Source: a bacterium UBA4883
GTDB lineage: Bacteria > Bacillota > Clostridia > Oscillospirales > Acutalibacteraceae
NCBI GenBank assembly: GCA_002399225.1
Contig: DHDF01000075.1
Location: 6,160 to 12,369, forward strand
Reading direction: 5' to 3'
Length of the DNA stretch: 6,210 nt
Below the pieces are notes generated by a model. The model was given only the letters and a program-made list of their open reading frames with translations, made no database searches and was not told the origin of the DNA. A program made the translations under genes and the position numbers. Positions 5,967-6,210 of the stretch are shown piece after piece. Each line of letters starts with the position of its first letter. The stretch's first letter is position 1.

Positions 5967-5993
5967 AAGTGTTCTATATGTAATAGTACAGTT
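5967..5993. promoter_or_regulatory. Candidate operator of the GntR/YtrA-like regulator
   Basis: Two 11-base arms face each other across 5 bases. AAGTGTTCTAT at 5967-5977 and ATAGTACAGTT at 5983-5993 pair at 9 of 11 positions, centred at 5980. The dyad begins three bases downstream of the -10 hexamer and covers the expected transcription start (near 5989). It lies 34 bases before the regulator's start codon. This placement is typical for autorepression. Binding by this regulator is inferred, not shown. Confidence 0.7.
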
Positions 5994-5995
5994 GG

Positions 5996-6024
5996 ATTAT
6001 AACACGGTCTTGCGCACGCGTCAA
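5996..6024 (-). promoter_or_regulatory. Promoter of the regulator-ABC exporter operon
   Basis: On the minus strand, TTGACG (5 of 6) at 6024-6019 and a perfect TATAAT at 6001-5996 are separated by exactly 17 bases. The predicted start near 5989 leaves a leader of about 55 bases before the ATG at 5933. Strong consensus suits a promoter controlled by a repressor. Confidence 0.87.
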
Positions 6025-6033
6025 TCCCTATTG

Positions 6034-6060
6034 AAAAAAATTTCTTGCCCCCCCGGCAAG
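6034..6060 (-). terminator. Probable leftward rho-independent terminator
   Basis: Read on the minus strand, CTTGCC, a loop of five G, and GGCAAG form a 6-bp hairpin (6060-6044). It is followed by three A and then seven T (6040-6034). It would end a transcript entering from the right edge just before the ABC operon promoter. The three-base gap before the T run makes it less certain than the terminator at 2653. Confidence 0.5.
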
Positions 6061-6210
6061 GGCGGCCGGGCTTTGGCCTCAGAGGGGCCGGGCCACATTT
6101 TTAAAATCGCCCCGCAAGGCAGGTCGGATCTGTTTGCGGCCCAAGTGCTGTCGTTGGTTTGCACTCACTCAGGCCGTGCAGGCCCATACTTTTTGAATTT
6201 GCCCCCGCGG
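6061..6210. other. GC-rich segment with several inverted repeats, no gene called
   Basis: This stretch runs to the window edge. It contains short inverted repeats: GGCCTC/GGGGCC at 6075-6089, CCGCAA/TTGCGG (minus-strand reading, about 6112-6139), AGTGC/GCACT at about 6143-6164, and GGCC/GGCC around GTGCA at about 6172-6184. GGCCGGGC occurs twice as a direct repeat near 6064 and 6087. A plus frame is open from 6031 to the edge and a minus frame from the edge to a TAA at 6103-6101. Neither has a ribosome binding site with a good start, and I recognise no family in either. It could be a structured RNA, a degenerate repeat, or gene ends truncated by the window. Confidence 0.4.

Noticed and set aside
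6101..6208. A minus-strand partial reading frame of 35 codons entering from the right edge and ending at TAA
   Set aside because: A terminator follows downstream, so it could be a gene end. The peptide has no recognisable character and the DNA is dense with inverted repeats, so coding cannot be supported from this window.

Overview
The window looks like a chromosomal segment of a low- to mid-GC anaerobic Firmicute, probably a clostridial or Oscillospiraceae-type organism. The reasons are the strong AGGAGG-type ribosome binding sites, the sigma-A-like promoters, a stand-alone rubredoxin next to a flavodiiron protein, and a GntR/YtrA-type regulator leading an ABC-2 exporter operon. This placement is inferred from gene content only. 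I see no transposase, integrase, CRISPR array, tRNA or rRNA.

Layout, left to right. (1) 1-185, minus strand: the N-terminal 61 codons of a P-type cation ATPase that runs off the left edge and probably starts at a TTG. (2) 186-281: a divergent intergenic region with a good rightward promoter for (3) a PAP2-family membrane phosphatase at 282-779. (4) 780-966: an AT-rich gap with a promoter for (5) a small Cys-containing protein at 967-1212, resembling DUF6514. (6) A consensus promoter (TTGACA, 17 bp, TATACT) overlaps the stop codon of that gene and drives a two-gene oxidative-stress unit: a 53-residue rubredoxin (1267-1428) and an FprA-type flavodiiron protein (1450-2643). Rubredoxin should pass electrons to FprA, which reduces O2 to water or NO to N2O. 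(7) 2644-2810: a convergent intergenic region with a textbook terminator and a perfect 40-bp palindrome.

(8) 2811-5933, minus strand: an operon read right to left, with genes that overlap end to start. It encodes a GntR/YtrA-like repressor, an ABC ATP-binding protein and a large ABC-2 permease with an extracytoplasmic C-terminal domain. The operon has a strong promoter (TTGACG, 17 bp, TATAAT) and a 27-bp imperfect dyad at the expected transcription start, which is a good candidate for the autoregulatory operator. By analogy with Bacillus Ytr-type operons it is likely an inducible export or cell-envelope stress system, but its substrate cannot be read from the sequence.

(9) 6034-6210: a GC-rich segment with several inverted repeats and a probable leftward terminator. 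No gene can be called there with confidence. The nearest things to new biology in the window are the two predicted operators, the small DUF6514-like protein beside the rubredoxin/FprA unit, the 40-bp palindrome and the structured right edge. I do not see a clear new multi-gene system.
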